Shown: positions 1 to 8,962, counted from the first letter of the stretch. The stretch is 64,000 nucleotides of DNA from Acidobacteriaceae bacterium (GCA_003134815.1 PLCO01000010.1:1-64000), one strand, 5' to 3'. The notes: generated by a model from the sequence alone, not told the origin. Program-made: numbers and translations.

Positions 1-740
1 GTGGACCCGGTGAAGGCGACCTTGTCGACGTCAGGATGCTCGACTAATGCCTGCGCACTTTTGTCGTCGCAGGTGAGCACGTTGAGCACGCCAGGCGGCA
101 GACCGATTTCCATCGCCAGCTCGGCGAACGCGAGCGCGGTGAGCGGGGTTTGCATGGCGGGCTTAATGACGACAGTGTTGCCGGCGGCGAGCGCAGGGGC
201 GACTTTCCAGGCGAACATGAGCAGCGGAAAGTTCCACGGAATAACTTGTGCGACGACGCCGCAAGCCTGGTAGCTGGGAAATTCGGATTCAAGTAGCTGT
301 GCCCAGCCGGCATGGTGATAAAAGTGACGAACGACGAGCGGAATGTCGATGTCGCGGCTCTCGCGGATGGACTTGCCGTTGTCCATGGTTTCGAGGACTG
401 CGAGGCGGCGCGAGTGTTTTTGGACCTGGCGGGCAAGAGCGTAGAGATAGCGGGCGCGCTGGTGGCCGGTGAGGGCTTGCCACGCGGGAAGAGCTTTGCG
501 CGCAGCGGAGACGGCGGAGTTGACGTCGGCCGTGTTGCCGAGAGCGACTTCGGCGAGGGTGTCTCCGGTGGAAGGATCGCTGGTGGTCTGGTACTGGCCG
601 CTGGCGGGCGCAACCCACGCGCCGCCGATGAATTCGTTGAAGCGGCGGTGGTGGCGCTCGAGCCACTGCACCGCTTCTTTGGGATCTTCAGGCGCGGCGC
701 CGTACTCCATGGTGTAGAACTTCTCGGTGATGCTGCTCAT
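1..740 (-). CDS. Aldehyde dehydrogenase, C-terminus cut by window edge
   Basis: Only the N-terminal 246 residues are present; the gene runs off the left edge. They carry the ALDH Rossmann-fold core, including VAQVIPWNFPLL (oxyanion-site Asn), VVMKPAMQTP (NAD-binding Lys) and the coenzyme-loop FTGST at the cut. The active-site Cys and Glu lie outside the window. The start ATG (738-740) follows a GAGGGAC ribosome-binding site. It lies downstream of deoC on the same strand, about 185 bp away. DERA cleaves deoxyribose 5-phosphate into acetaldehyde and glyceraldehyde 3-phosphate, so oxidation of acetaldehyde to acetate is a sensible role; this is inferred from context and the substrate cannot be read from the sequence. 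Confidence 0.9.
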   Translation of the reverse strand, partial: MSSITEKFYTMEYGAAPEDPKEAVQWLERHHRRFNEFIGGAWVAPASGQYQTTSDPSTGDTLAEVALGNTADVNSAVSAARKALPAWQALTGHQRARYLYALARQVQKHSRRLAVLETMDNGKSIRESRDIDIPLVVRHFYHHAGWAQLLESEFPSYQACGVVAQVIPWNFPLLMFAWKVAPALAAGNTVVIKPAMQTPLTALAFAELAMEIGLPPGVLNVLTCDDKSAQALVEHPDVDKVAFTGS

Positions 741-795
741 CTTGTCCCTCAAGGGTTAAAGCCCGTCGTAGGTCATTTTTCGATCCGGTTCTGTC

Positions 796-886
796 GCCCC
801 TACGGGGCTTCACATAGTTCTTGCTGCATACCCAGGACTGCGCTCCGCTTGTCCTGGGCTATTTTCCTTGCATCCCTACGGGATGC
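796..886. repeat. Cluster of three intergenic hairpins
   Basis: The spacer between deoC and the aldehyde dehydrogenase holds three consecutive inverted repeats: GCCCC-TAC-GGGGC (796-808), CCCAGGAC/GTCCTGGG (831-838 with 851-858), and GCATCCC-TAC-GGGATGC (870-886, followed by five T on the plus strand). Two share the same TAC loop, typical of dispersed REP-like palindromes. It may also act as a terminator or mRNA-stabilising structure between the two genes. Confidence 0.7.
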
Positions 887-926
887 TTTTTGCCCGTCAG
901 GCGGACGCGTAAATCCTTCAAAAACT

Positions 927-1955
927 CTACGCGATGGGATGACGGTACGTGGCCGAGTAGCGCCCAGTTAAATGATGCTCCAGTTGGCGCTCGATATCGC
1001 CCAACATTCCGCTGGCGCCGAACCGAAAGAGTGACGGCTCAAGCCAGGGGCGGCCCAGCTCGTCTTTCATCAATGCCAGCCAGTCAAGCGACTGCTTGGC
1101 GGTGCGAATGCCGCCGGCGGGCTTGAATCCGACGGCGCTGCCGGTGCGCTCGGCGTAGTCGCGAATACAGCGGACCATTACAAGCGAGACTGGCAGCGTG
1201 GCGTTGACGCTTTCTTTGCCCGTTGAGGTTTTGATGAAGTCCGCGCCGGCCATCATGGCAACCCAACTGGCGCGGGCCACGTTGCGGAGGGTCATGAGGT
1301 CGCCGGTGCCGAGGATGGCTTTGAGATGCGCGGGCCCGGCGGCCTGCTTGAAGGCGGCGACTTCGTCGTAGAGAGCCTGCCACTCGCCGTTGAAGACGTG
1401 CGCGCGGGTGATGACGATGTCGATCTCCGATGCGCCGGCTTCAACGCTGCGGTGAATTTCGTCTACGCGCTCGGCGAGCGGGGAAAGGCCGGCGGGGAAT
1501 CCGGCGGAGACTGCGGCGACGGGAATGCCGGAGCCTTCCAGAGCTTTAACAGCCGTCTCAACAAACGCGTGATAGACGCAGACCGCACCGACGGTGAGAT
1601 GCAGGTCCGCAATGCCGAGACCTTCAACGATGTGGCGCTGGAGCGGGTTGCGCGCCTTGGCGCAGAGGCGGCGCACGCGGTCGGCGGAGTCGTCGCCGCT
1701 GAGTGTGGTCAGGTCCATGCAGGCGATGGCGCGGAGGAGCCAGGCGGCCTGGGTTTCCTTTTTTACGGTGCGTCGCGCAACATGCGTGGCCACGCGCCGC
1801 TCGACGGCGCTGGTGTTTACGCGCACGCCTTCGACCCAGTCAAGATTGAGCGGAATCTGCCGGTTGGACTCGAGAGTGCGCCCGTTGAGGACGATAGCGG
1901 CAGGCTGCGCGGTGTGGGGCGTGTGGTTGGTTGAGGTGGCGGGTTGGAGGGCCAT
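927..1955 (-). CDS. deoC: Deoxyribose-phosphate aldolase (DERA), long form
   Basis: Class I aldolase of deoxynucleoside catabolism, 342 residues. The Schiff-base lysine is K242 in GADFIKTSTGK, and a second active-site lysine is K278 in VGFKPAGGIR. The segment MDLTTLSGDD (residues 80-89) and the overall length resemble the long DERA found in animals and some bacteria rather than the roughly 220-260-residue short form. The start chosen is ATG 1953-1955, preceded by GGAGAC eight bases upstream; longer readings add a sequence with no family match. The aldehyde dehydrogenase downstream could consume the acetaldehyde produced. Confidence 0.93.
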   Translation of the reverse strand: MALQPATSTNHTPHTAQPAAIVLNGRTLESNRQIPLNLDWVEGVRVNTSAVERRVATHVARRTVKKETQAAWLLRAIACMDLTTLSGDDSADRVRRLCAKARNPLQRHIVEGLGIADLHLTVGAVCVYHAFVETAVKALEGSGIPVAAVSAGFPAGLSPLAERVDEIHRSVEAGASEIDIVITRAHVFNGEWQALYDEVAAFKQAAGPAHLKAILGTGDLMTLRNVARASWVAMMAGADFIKTSTGKESVNATLPVSLVMVRCIRDYAERTGSAVGFKPAGGIRTAKQSLDWLALMKDELGRPWLEPSLFRFGASGMLGDIERQLEHHLTGRYSATYRHPIA

Positions 1956-2052
1956 GATGCTGTCTCCAGTTGGGGTAAAGGAGCCTCGACAAAGAGGCGC
2001 GAGTAGAAATGAAGGATAAATCTCTAGCAGGCACAAAGCAACCGCGAGCCGC

Positions 2053-3807
2053 TCACCATTTGAGGCGCAGAAGCGAGACCGCCTGGCGGGGGAGCGATGT
2101 TTCGATGGTGACTTTGCCGCCAGTGACTTCGAGCCAAGTGGGAGAAGTGAGCTGCTCAAGCTGGCCGGCGGCTTTGAGCTGGGCGTACTGATCGGGCGTG
2201 GGTGATTGCGGCGAGTCCATATTCTTCCAAGCGGTGTAGGCGTTGCTGTGCGAGTCGTCGATGCGGTAATGCTCGAGTAATACTCGTTTCACGCCAGCTG
2301 GAATTCCGGCGACGGTGACGGTCACATCTGCGGCTGGCGCAGGCAGATCGTCGTGGTGATAGTTCCAGACCATGACAGCTGCTTCATGATCGGCTTTGGT
2401 TGCGAAGGCGTCGACATCAGAAACGGCGGGATCGGACGCCTGGCGCACGCCGGTTTTGACGAGGTCGTCGAGCGGAATCTGGCCGGTGCTGGTGGTTGCG
2501 ACGCGCCGGCCGGCCATGAGTCCGGACATGCGGAAGAGATTGAGGATGGGCTTGTCGACGCCGTTGGTCGAGAGCGTGCGAAATCCCTCGAAGTAGTTCT
2601 TGTTCTCGTACTCAAAGGACCAGGAAAGCATGGCGATCAGGTTGACTTTGGTCGCGTCCTGCAACTCGAACAGCGCTTTGATAGCTGCGGCCGTATACGC
2701 GGCATAGAGCGGCCCGTTGCGATAGGCGTTGGCTGGATTGTCCTTCATGGAGCAGGCTGCGCAGCCCTCGGGATCGGCTTCGCTGAGGATGATGGGCAGA
2801 CGGTGATATTGAGGGTATTTTGCGACGATCTCAAATCCTGTTTGCGCAGCCTGCAGCTCGTTCGAAAGGCCCATCCGGACGTGACCGCCGACCGGGCCAT
2901 CGACGAAGGTGGTGCGGCCCTTGGGATGAAACGAAATGAAGTCGAGCGGAATGGGCTTGCCGTCGGCGGCGCTTTTCTCACGCAGGCAATGGTCGAGGAA
3001 GCTCTCAAGGAAGGCGCTCGATTTTGCGCCGGATGGCCCGGTGGTCGCAGGTCCGCCAACCATTGCGTTGGGTAGCGCGGCGCGAACGCCCGCGACGGCG
3101 TAGTCGTAGAGCTTGAAGTACTCCTGCGGCGTGCCGTGCCAGTAGATGATGTCCGGCTCGTTCCAGACTTCGAAGTACCAGTTGCTGACCTGGCTGCGGC
3201 CGTAGCGTTCGACGAGGTGCTGGGTGAATTTGCGCACCAGTTCGCCCCACATCTTGTAATCTTTGGGCGGATTGTTTGACGCGCCGCCCATGGTTGGCTT
3301 TGGGTAGTGGAGCTGATATTCGGTGATGCCGGGGACGTTAGCTGCCAGATCCCGCGGCATGAAGCCCAATTCAACAAACGGGCGGACGCCGGCCTGCTGA
3401 AACGCGTCGAATGTCTGGTCGGTGATGGTGAAGTCGTAGACGGGCTTGCCATCTTTGTCGAGACTGAAGACGTTCGACGAGCTCCACTTGAGCTCGGGGA
3501 CGCCGTTACCTGATGTCAAGAGATGGTGAGCGCGAATGTAAACAGGCGCCGGGCTCAGATCGTGCAACTCGCCGAGCAGTTGCCTGCCGTATTTCATGGT
3601 GGTGTAGTTGGACTCGTCGTAGCCGAACCAAGTTGTGATGGGCTTGTAGCTGCCAACGGGTTCGGCGAGGTCGACGTTGATCGAGACGGGGATCGAGACT
3701 GGGTTCGTTTGCGAAGGTTTTGTTTGGACCGAAGTTGTTTGCGACGTTTGGCCGGCGGCAACGCACGCTGCGATTGCGGCGCAGATGAATAGCACTGCAA
3801 CTTTCAT
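2053..3807 (-). CDS. Secreted glycoside hydrolase, GH39-like (beta-xylosidase type)
   Basis: A 584-residue protein with an N-terminal signal peptide (hydrophobic residues 2-18, then a Thr/Ser/Gln-rich linker). The probable acid/base is E217 in WYFEVWNEPDI and the probable nucleophile is E343 in PIILSEADPEG, the spacing and context of clan GH-A family 39 enzymes. The C-terminal 130 residues look like the beta-sandwich that follows the barrel. Likely exported to act on plant or microbial xylo-oligosaccharides or related glycosides; the substrate is not determinable. The start at 3805-3807 fits the signal peptide; an in-frame ATG nine codons upstream (3832-3834) is possible, and neither has a clear ribosome-binding site. 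Confidence 0.8.
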   Translation of the reverse strand: MKVAVLFICAAIAACVAAGQTSQTTSVQTKPSQTNPVSIPVSINVDLAEPVGSYKPITTWFGYDESNYTTMKYGRQLLGELHDLSPAPVYIRAHHLLTSGNGVPELKWSSSNVFSLDKDGKPVYDFTITDQTFDAFQQAGVRPFVELGFMPRDLAANVPGITEYQLHYPKPTMGGASNNPPKDYKMWGELVRKFTQHLVERYGRSQVSNWYFEVWNEPDIIYWHGTPQEYFKLYDYAVAGVRAALPNAMVGGPATTGPSGAKSSAFLESFLDHCLREKSAADGKPIPLDFISFHPKGRTTFVDGPVGGHVRMGLSNELQAAQTGFEIVAKYPQYHRLPIILSEADPEGCAACSMKDNPANAYRNGPLYAAYTAAAIKALFELQDATKVNLIAMLSWSFEYENKNYFEGFRTLSTNGVDKPILNLFRMSGLMAGRRVATTSTGQIPLDDLVKTGVRQASDPAVSDVDAFATKADHEAAVMVWNYHHDDLPAPAADVTVTVAGIPAGVKRVLLEHYRIDDSHSNAYTAWKNMDSPQSPTPDQYAQLKAAGQLEQLTSPTWLEVTGGKVTIETSLPRQAVSLLRLKW

Positions 3808-3839
3808 GGAGCGGTCTTGGGTTCTAAGTCGCATTTGGG

Positions 3840-4238
3840 TTAGGGCTTGAGCACTGTCAATCCGGGAACAGCGGCGAAGCGCTTCGTATTGGACGTGATG
3901 ATTGTCGCGCCGATTTCCCGCGCAGTTGCGGCAAGCATCAGGTCGTGCGGGCTTATTCTCTGGCCTGCGGCATCCACGTCGGCCCACAGGCGCGCATGTT
4001 CAACCGCTGCCTTCTCGGTATAGGGAACGATTTCAAATACTGCGAGAACACTTTGCAGGTATTTCTGCCGGCGCGCGCGGTGGACGCCGGAGGCGCGGTC
4101 GACGCTTCGCCATAGTTCGGCGACAGTTATTGCGGCGAGCTTGATCTCTTCGTCAGGATGCGCGCGAAGCCAGGCGTCGAAGTCGAATGCTTTTCGCTCC
4201 GCCTGAATGATCACGTCGGCATCGACTAGAAGCGCCAC
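3840..4238 (-). CDS. VapC-like PIN-domain ribonuclease toxin
   Basis: 132 residues, the normal size for a single PIN domain. The acidic metal-binding residues are visible: D6 (LLVDADVII), E41 (TVAELWRS) and D99 (ISPHDLMLAA), followed by TSNTKRF near the C-terminus. The family cleaves RNA, often tRNA or rRNA, when free of its antitoxin. It overlaps the upstream antitoxin gene by 13 bp, the usual translational coupling of type II pairs. The exact target is unknown. Confidence 0.88.
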   Translation of the reverse strand: MALLVDADVIIQAERKAFDFDAWLRAHPDEEIKLAAITVAELWRSVDRASGVHRARRQKYLQSVLAVFEIVPYTEKAAVEHARLWADVDAAGQRISPHDLMLAATAREIGATIITSNTKRFAAVPGLTVLKP

Positions 4239-4513
4239 GGGCGTCCTTGCGGCTGCAGCGATCCGCGCGTCTGCTCCAGATTGTGCAGCCAGGAAGTGGC
4301 TTCTTCCTCGCTGACGTGGACGTCTTCCAAGGCTTTTTGGAGTGCCACCGCCAGCTCGCGATCTTTTTTGGGTTGCGACTCTGCCGGCACAATGCGGGCG
4401 ACGGGCGCGCCGCTCTTGTGCAGCAGAAAGCTTGCGCCCTGATAATGCGCACGGTTTACGCAGTCGGCAAAGTTCCGTGAGGCCTCAGTGACGCTGATCG
4501 AAACGGGATCCAC
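4226..4513 (-). CDS. Phd/YefM-like antitoxin
   Basis: 95 residues. The N-terminal segment SISVTEASRNFADCVNRAHY and the following RIVPAE resemble the DNA-binding Phd/YefM fold, while the acidic, Glu-rich C-terminal half fits a flexible toxin-neutralising tail. It precedes and overlaps the PIN toxin gene, so the pair should be co-transcribed and probably autoregulated. Just upstream lies a short AT-rich stretch (about 4519-4546) that could be promoter and operator. Confidence 0.82.
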   Translation of the reverse strand: MDPVSISVTEASRNFADCVNRAHYQGASFLLHKSGAPVARIVPAESQPKKDRELAVALQKALEDVHVSEEEATSWLHNLEQTRGSLQPQGRPWRF

Positions 4514-4578
4514 GGAGTCAGATTATCAGATTTTTCTAATCTGGTGATTCGGGCCGGCTTCTGACGACTGGTTTCGCC

Positions 4579-4596
4579 GGATTAGTCGGATTAGTC
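4579..4596 (-). repeat. 9-bp tandem duplication spanning the parB stop codon
   Basis: On the coding strand GACTAATCC occurs twice in a row. The first copy holds the last parB codon (Asp) plus TAA; the second, immediately downstream, repeats both. One of several stop-spanning duplications in this window. Confidence 0.9.
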
Positions 4597-5508
4597 GGCT
4601 GCAAACCGCTCCATGAGCGCGTCGAAGTCCTCGAGGCGCGCATATTCAATAATTACGCGGCCGCGGCCGTTGTGATCCTCAATGTTGACCTTGAGGCCGA
4701 GGGCGCGCTGGAGGCGCTCTTGTGCGTCGCGAACGTTCGGGTCGACTGGAGGCGCCGGCTTGGGCTCCGTTTTCGCTTTGCGCGTGGGATCGATGAGATT
4801 CTGAACATAGCTCTCGGTTTGGCGAACAGAAAGCGAATGATCGACCACGCGCTGCGCAGCAACTTCCATCTCCTCGGCATCGTTGAGTGCGAGTAAAGCG
4901 CGCGCATGGCCGAAGGTAAGCGCCCCGGACTCGACGCGAGATTGAACTGAGGCGGGAAGCTTGAGCAGGCGCAGGAAGTTGGCGACGGTGGCGCGGTCCT
5001 TGCCGGTGCGCTTGGCCATCTGTTCCTGGGTCATGTGAAACTCGCGCGAAAGGCGCTCGAAGGCTCGGGCCTGCTCCATAGGGTTGAGGTCGGCGCGCTG
5101 GAGGTTTTCGACGATGGTGATTTCCATCGCCTGTTCGTCGGAGACCTGGCGGAGGATTGCCGGCACTGTGGTTTTGCCGGCGATCTGCGATGCGCGCCAG
5201 CGGCGTTCGCCGGCAATAAGCTGAAAGCGGCCACTTGCAAGCGGACGAACCAGCACAGGCTGCACGACACCGTTTGCGGCGATGGAGGCGGCCAGCTCGG
5301 CGAGCTGATCTTGATTGAGCTGCGAGCGCGTCTGGTAGGGATTGTGGTCGATGAGGTCGAGGGGGATCTCGCGCGGCTTTCCTCCCTCGGCTTCCTGCGC
5401 TGATGGGGATGGGGCAGCCTGTGCGCGGGGCAGAAGTGAGTCAAGGCCTTTGCCGAGTGCGCGGCGCTTTGGGTCGATTTTGGGGTCAATGGCGGCGGCT
5501 GTGGTCAT
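4591..5508 (-). CDS. parB: Chromosome-partitioning protein ParB (CTPase clamp)
   Basis: 305 residues. NPYQTR (56-61) and GERRWR (100-105) are the ParB/Srx-fold CTP-binding motifs. A helix-turn-helix follows in the middle (about 150-180), and the C-terminal 60 residues are the dimerisation domain. ParB loads on parS, spreads as a sliding clamp and stimulates ParA. The start at 5506-5508 has GAGGA about nine bases upstream. It is 104 bp downstream of parA on the same strand, and two parS-like palindromes lie beyond parA. The stop codon sits in a 9-bp tandem duplication. Confidence 0.96.
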   Translation of the reverse strand: MTTAAAIDPKIDPKRRALGKGLDSLLPRAQAAPSPSAQEAEGGKPREIPLDLIDHNPYQTRSQLNQDQLAELAASIAANGVVQPVLVRPLASGRFQLIAGERRWRASQIAGKTTVPAILRQVSDEQAMEITIVENLQRADLNPMEQARAFERLSREFHMTQEQMAKRTGKDRATVANFLRLLKLPASVQSRVESGALTFGHARALLALNDAEEMEVAAQRVVDHSLSVRQTESYVQNLIDPTRKAKTEPKPAPPVDPNVRDAQERLQRALGLKVNIEDHNGRGRVIIEYARLEDFDALMERFAAD

Positions 5509-5557
5509 GGTACTGAATCCTCAACGGTTAGTGAATGGAGCGAGGTGCTTGGATGTG

Positions 5558-5586
5558 CTTGAACTTCGGGCTTGAACTTCGGGCTT
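5558..5586. repeat. 13-bp tandem repeat in the parA-parB spacer
   Basis: CTTGAACTTCGGG (plus strand) occurs twice back to back, followed by the first four bases of a third copy. It lies in the spacer between the parA stop and the parB start. Confidence 0.9.
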
Positions 5587-5612
5587 GATTGCGGTCGCCA
5601 GAGGGACGCAGG

Positions 5613-6479
5613 TCATGTATAGGGCCAGAATGCGCTCTTAGTCTTTGGACGGTCGTCTGGCGCGGCTTTGCTGTCGTCTGTCTTGGCTTTGCGTTCGCGC
5701 GCTCGCGGGCTTTCCATCTGATTGCGGGCCAGGAACTCCCGCGCCATATCGAAGTAGGCTTCTGCGCCGCGTGAACGTGAGTCATAGAGGGCGACAGGCT
5801 TGCCGTGGCTAGGCGCCTCCGCAAGGCGGACGTTGCGGGGAATTACGGTGGTGTAAATGATCTCGCGAAAGTGGTCGCGGAGGGTTTGCGTGACCTGCTG
5901 GGCGAGGTTGGTGCGGTCGTCGTACATGGTGAGCAGCACGCCCTCGATGGCCAGGGTGGGATTGTAGGCGGAACGCACGCGCTCAAGGGTTGAGATCAGC
6001 TCCGAGATGCCTTCGAGGGCGAAGTACTCAGCCTGCATGGGCACAATGAGGGTCTCCGCGGCGGAAAGCACGTTGAGCGTGAGCAGATCGAGGGTCGGCG
6101 GGCAATCGAGGAAGATGAGCTCATAGCTGTCCTTTATGGGATGCAGACTGGCGCGAAGACGGAGGGCCCGGTCTTCCGCGGAAGCCAGCTCAACGTTTGC
6201 GCCTGTGAGGTTCTTCGAGCCGGGCAGTAGTGAGAGCCCGTCGACGTCAGTGGGGAGAATCACCTGTTCGGCAAGGCTCTCGCCCATGAGGACGTCGTAG
6301 ACGGAGTGGCGGGAGTCGTCGCGCTGCAGGCCGAGGCCGGAGGAGGCGTTGGCCTGGGGATCGCAGTCGACGAGGAGGACTTTGAGGCCTTCGAGCGCCA
6401 GACATGCGGAGAGATTGATGGCTGTGGTGGTTTTGCCCACTCCGCCTTTTTGGTTGACGAGGCCGACGATCTTACCCAT
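5613..6479 (-). CDS. parA: Chromosome-partitioning ATPase ParA (Soj type)
   Basis: 288 residues. The deviant Walker A motif KGGVGKTT is at residues 10-17, [12 protein letters not shown] and [12 protein letters not shown] follow, and the short N-terminus without a helix-turn-helix marks the small chromosomal Soj/ParA type. It binds DNA as an ATP dimer and is released by ParB. The start at 6477-6479 is the only sensible ATG. The C-terminal tail of about 35 residues is Lys/Asp-rich and probably disordered. Next genes: parB downstream, parS sites and rsmG upstream, the classic origin-proximal arrangement. Confidence 0.96.
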   Translation of the reverse strand: MGKIVGLVNQKGGVGKTTTAINLSACLALEGLKVLLVDCDPQANASSGLGLQRDDSRHSVYDVLMGESLAEQVILPTDVDGLSLLPGSKNLTGANVELASAEDRALRLRASLHPIKDSYELIFLDCPPTLDLLTLNVLSAAETLIVPMQAEYFALEGISELISTLERVRSAYNPTLAIEGVLLTMYDDRTNLAQQVTQTLRDHFREIIYTTVIPRNVRLAEAPSHGKPVALYDSRSRGAEAYFDMAREFLARNQMESPRARERKAKTDDSKAAPDDRPKTKSAFWPYT

Positions 6480-6743
6480 GGCATTCAAGAGTAAAACGAT
6501 AGTGCGGCAGCAGTTTGTGGTTGGGTTGTGGGAAACGGGGCAAAGCTGTGGAAAGCAACTGGAGCGGGTTGGCGGCAGAAGGTGGCAAGTCGTTGGGGTG
6601 GAATAGGTTCGGGGCGGGCAAATTTTGATGATATGGTGGACAGAAAAAGAGGCTTGAAGTGGAAAACTTCCTGTTTGGGATCGACGCCGGGCGCGTTCCA
6701 TTCTGGAGTTTTGAGTCCTATTTGGGGCGGTTTTAGGGGCCGA

Positions 6744-6759
6744 TGTTCCACGTGGAACG
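6744..6759. promoter_or_regulatory. parS: parS site (15 of 16 bases palindromic)
   Basis: TGTTCCACGTGGAACG is a near-perfect match to the conserved parS centromere palindrome bound by ParB. It lies about 265 bp upstream of the parA start. Confidence 0.9.
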
Positions 6760-6801
6760 GTCACTGCTTTTCGATGGGAGGGTTGGAGCTGGGGGTTAAT
6801 T

Positions 6802-6817
6802 TGTTCCACGTGGAACA
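6802..6817. promoter_or_regulatory. parS: parS site (perfect palindrome)
   Basis: TGTTCCACGTGGAACA is a perfect 16-bp palindrome of the parS type, 58 bp from the other copy. Paired parS sites next to parAB support an origin-proximal segregation locus. Confidence 0.93.
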
Positions 6818-7264
6818 GACTGACGGAATTGGCAGGTCTCGGAGGCGATCGGCCCAGTGATCTTCACGGGTTCCTGCCCCCCCCAACCCCCTACAGTTTT
6901 CACACAAAGCCCTGATCCCGGGCAACTTGAAGGAAGCAAGCAAGGCAAAGTGCTTAAATCGTGCGAGTTGGCGCCAAAGTGTTCTCCAGAAAGGGTTTTG
7001 TTCGGTTTTTGTCAAACCTCTTGGAATTCCGAGTCGATTTCCCCCCCCAAATGCCAGCTCGGCGGAGTTCGCCACCGAAGATTAGCCTGATTTTGACTGG
7101 CGATGGATTGAGTATGCGCCGGGTGCGGGAAATGATCGGCAAACTTCGAAAATCTTTTTGCGGAGTGTTTTCAGGGGTTTGAGGCGGCTAAGTCCGGGCA
7201 GCGGGCTTGACGGCCAGGGATTGAAAAGTCCTCCGCAGAGCCATGGATTCGGCTGACGCCTAAA

Positions 7265-7948
7265 TCAAGCCTGCAAATTGACTTTCCGGCCCAAAGCAAG
7301 AATGCGGGACTCACTGCCCGGGAGGCGAAGTGGCTGATCCCAGCTGAAATGACGGCCGGCCGCAGCTTGAAGTTCGGCGATGCGAGGATCTGTCGTCATG
7401 AGCGCGAGCCAGCCGTCGGGTGCGACCAGTTTCACCGCGGTTGCGACTGCCCTGGGCATTTTTTCGACGGCCCGCATAATCACGCAATCGAAGTTCGTTT
7501 GAAGCGTTTCGGCGCGATCGGGATGGACATTCACAGCGATTCCCAGCACGCGGACTGCTTCCTGGAGGAAGGCGGCCTTCTTGCTGTTCGACTCCGCCAC
7601 GGTGACGGTGGTCGGGACACGAGAGAGCGGGGGCCGGCAGAGCGCGATGGGAATTCCGGGCAGGCCGCCGCCGGAGCCGAAATCGAGCAGCGTCGCGATT
7701 TCATGGGGCAAAGACTGCGCAACTGCAATCGATTCAACGAAATGGCGGGATAGAATTCCTTCCTCGTCGCGAACGGAACTGAGATTGAGGCGTTGATTCC
7801 AGCGAACAAAGAGCGAAAGATAGGCTTCGAATTTGCCGATTGTTTCGTCATCCAGCGGGTCAAGACCGGCCGCTTGCAGCAATGCGTTGAGACGGAGACT
7901 TGCGATCGGGTAACCTGCGAGCTGGGAATCCGCGCCTTCCGCCGTCAT
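7265..7948 (-). CDS. rsmG: 16S rRNA (guanine-527-N7) methyltransferase RsmG
   Basis: 227 residues, normal for the family. The SAM-binding motif LLDFGSGGGLPGIPIAL is at about residues 87-103, preceded by the conserved RWNQRLNLSSVR and RHFVESIA segments. It methylates G527 of 16S rRNA in the 530 loop. Its start overlaps the end of the upstream amidotransferase gene by 4 bp (ATGA), so the two are translationally coupled. rsmG next to parA is a common origin-region arrangement. Confidence 0.95.
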   Translation of the reverse strand: MTAEGADSQLAGYPIASLRLNALLQAAGLDPLDDETIGKFEAYLSLFVRWNQRLNLSSVRDEEGILSRHFVESIAVAQSLPHEIATLLDFGSGGGLPGIPIALCRPPLSRVPTTVTVAESNSKKAAFLQEAVRVLGIAVNVHPDRAETLQTNFDCVIMRAVEKMPRAVATAVKLVAPDGWLALMTTDPRIAELQAAAGRHFSWDQPLRLPGSESRILALGRKVNLQA

Positions 7949-8802
7949 CGGACGATGCCTGTTTTGGGGGGTTTCGCTTTCGGGGGTTCCTCTTTCCCGG
8001 GCATCGCTTTCGGCGATTCCGCGTTCCGGGACTCCGATTTCAGGGGTCGGCTTACGGACCCATTAACTTGAGGCGATGGCTGCGGCGCTTGCCACGCGGC
8101 GGCCGATTGAACAAACGCGAAAAAAATCGCGCGCGAAAATTCGCTTTGCGAATACGTGCGCTCCGGATGCCACTGCACGCCGACGACAAAGTGATCGGGT
8201 GCATCGAGCTCAACGGCTTCGATGACGCCGTCGCTCGGCGAGACCGCTACGACGCGTAGATTGTCGCCGGGAGCGCGAATCGCCTGATGGTGACTTGAAT
8301 TTACTTGCGCATTCGATTCGCCGGTGCGCGCGAGGATTTCCTTCAGCCGCGATCCATCAGCAATCTTCGCAGGGTGCGCGTCGACTATCTCGCGGCCAGG
8401 CTGGTGATTGACCGGAGTCTTCAAATCCTGAATCAGCGATCCGCCGCGCCAGACGTTGAGCGTTTGCGTGCCGTGACAGATTGTGAGGATCGGCTTGCGG
8501 AGATTGAATGCGTCCTGCAAGAGGAGCTCGTCGATCGCGGCGCGCGCGGGATCGTCGGTTGCGGTCTCCGGTGCGCGCGATTCGCCATAGCGTTGCGGAT
8601 CGACATCGTGACCGCTGCCGGGCAGCATAATCCCTTGTACGGATGCGAGCATTTTGGCGATGCGCTCCTGCGGCTCGCGCAGATGAATCACCACCGGCTC
8701 AGCGCCAGCGGCTTCAACGGCGGCGATGTACTGCGGCAAGGAGCGCTGGTTATATTCCGGTTCGTCGCTGGTGGGCTCGGGGATGGCGATGCGAACGGGC
8801 AT
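7945..8802 (-). CDS. Class I glutamine amidotransferase, peptidase C26 family
   Basis: 285 residues. The nucleophile is C109 in ILTICHGTQTLNV; the family usually has CRGxQ, so His replaces Arg here. The histidine and glutamate of the triad lie in VGVQWHPER. The family includes gamma-glutamyl-GABA hydrolases and other gamma-glutamyl peptidases; the substrate is not evident. The last 40 residues are a Pro/Lys/Glu-rich low-complexity tail made of short degenerate repeats (PLKSES, SPKAMPGKE, PPKAKPPK), visible in the DNA as imperfect repeats at 7968-8048. The gene is coupled to rsmG by a 4-bp overlap. Confidence 0.82.
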   Translation of the reverse strand: MPVRIAIPEPTSDEPEYNQRSLPQYIAAVEAAGAEPVVIHLREPQERIAKMLASVQGIMLPGSGHDVDPQRYGESRAPETATDDPARAAIDELLLQDAFNLRKPILTICHGTQTLNVWRGGSLIQDLKTPVNHQPGREIVDAHPAKIADGSRLKEILARTGESNAQVNSSHHQAIRAPGDNLRVVAVSPSDGVIEAVELDAPDHFVVGVQWHPERTYSQSEFSRAIFFAFVQSAAAWQAPQPSPQVNGSVSRPLKSESRNAESPKAMPGKEEPPKAKPPKTGIVR

Positions 8803-8833
8803 GGAACAAGTGTAAAGGCAGTGTGGTTCCTAC

Positions 8834-8940
8834 CGATTTTTGTGGTGGGTTGAATGAGGTGTATTGGGGTTTGTGCTATCCCCGGTCCCCGAATGCGAGG
8901 GATCTCCACCCCGGGGACCGGGGGCACCCATTTCTTGTGG
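8834..8940. repeat. Dispersed hairpin repeat, copy A
   Basis: Begins with CGATTTTTGTGGTGGGTTGA and contains GTGCTATCCCCGGTCCC, then a stem closing with GGGACCGGGGGCACCC. Copy C at 9988-10090 has the same order of blocks, and copy B shares the core. It probably folds into a long hairpin; typical REP-like intergenic DNA. Confidence 0.85.
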
Positions 8941-8962
8941 AGGGGGAGAGGAGGTCATCGTC

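Larger units (their letters stand above)
6480..7264. other. 785-bp spacer between rsmG and parA, holding parS sites
   Basis: I see no convincing gene in this stretch. It contains two parS-like palindromes, two runs of eight C (near 6887 and 7041), and loose DnaA-box-like words such as TGTGGAAAG (near 6552) and TTTTCACACA (near 6897). The parA promoter should lie in the parA-proximal part. Short open frames here have no recognisable protein features. Confidence 0.6.

Noticed and set aside
6761..7182. Short open frames in the rsmG-parA spacer
   Set aside because: No ribosome-binding sites, no domain features, and overlap with a parS site and C-runs.
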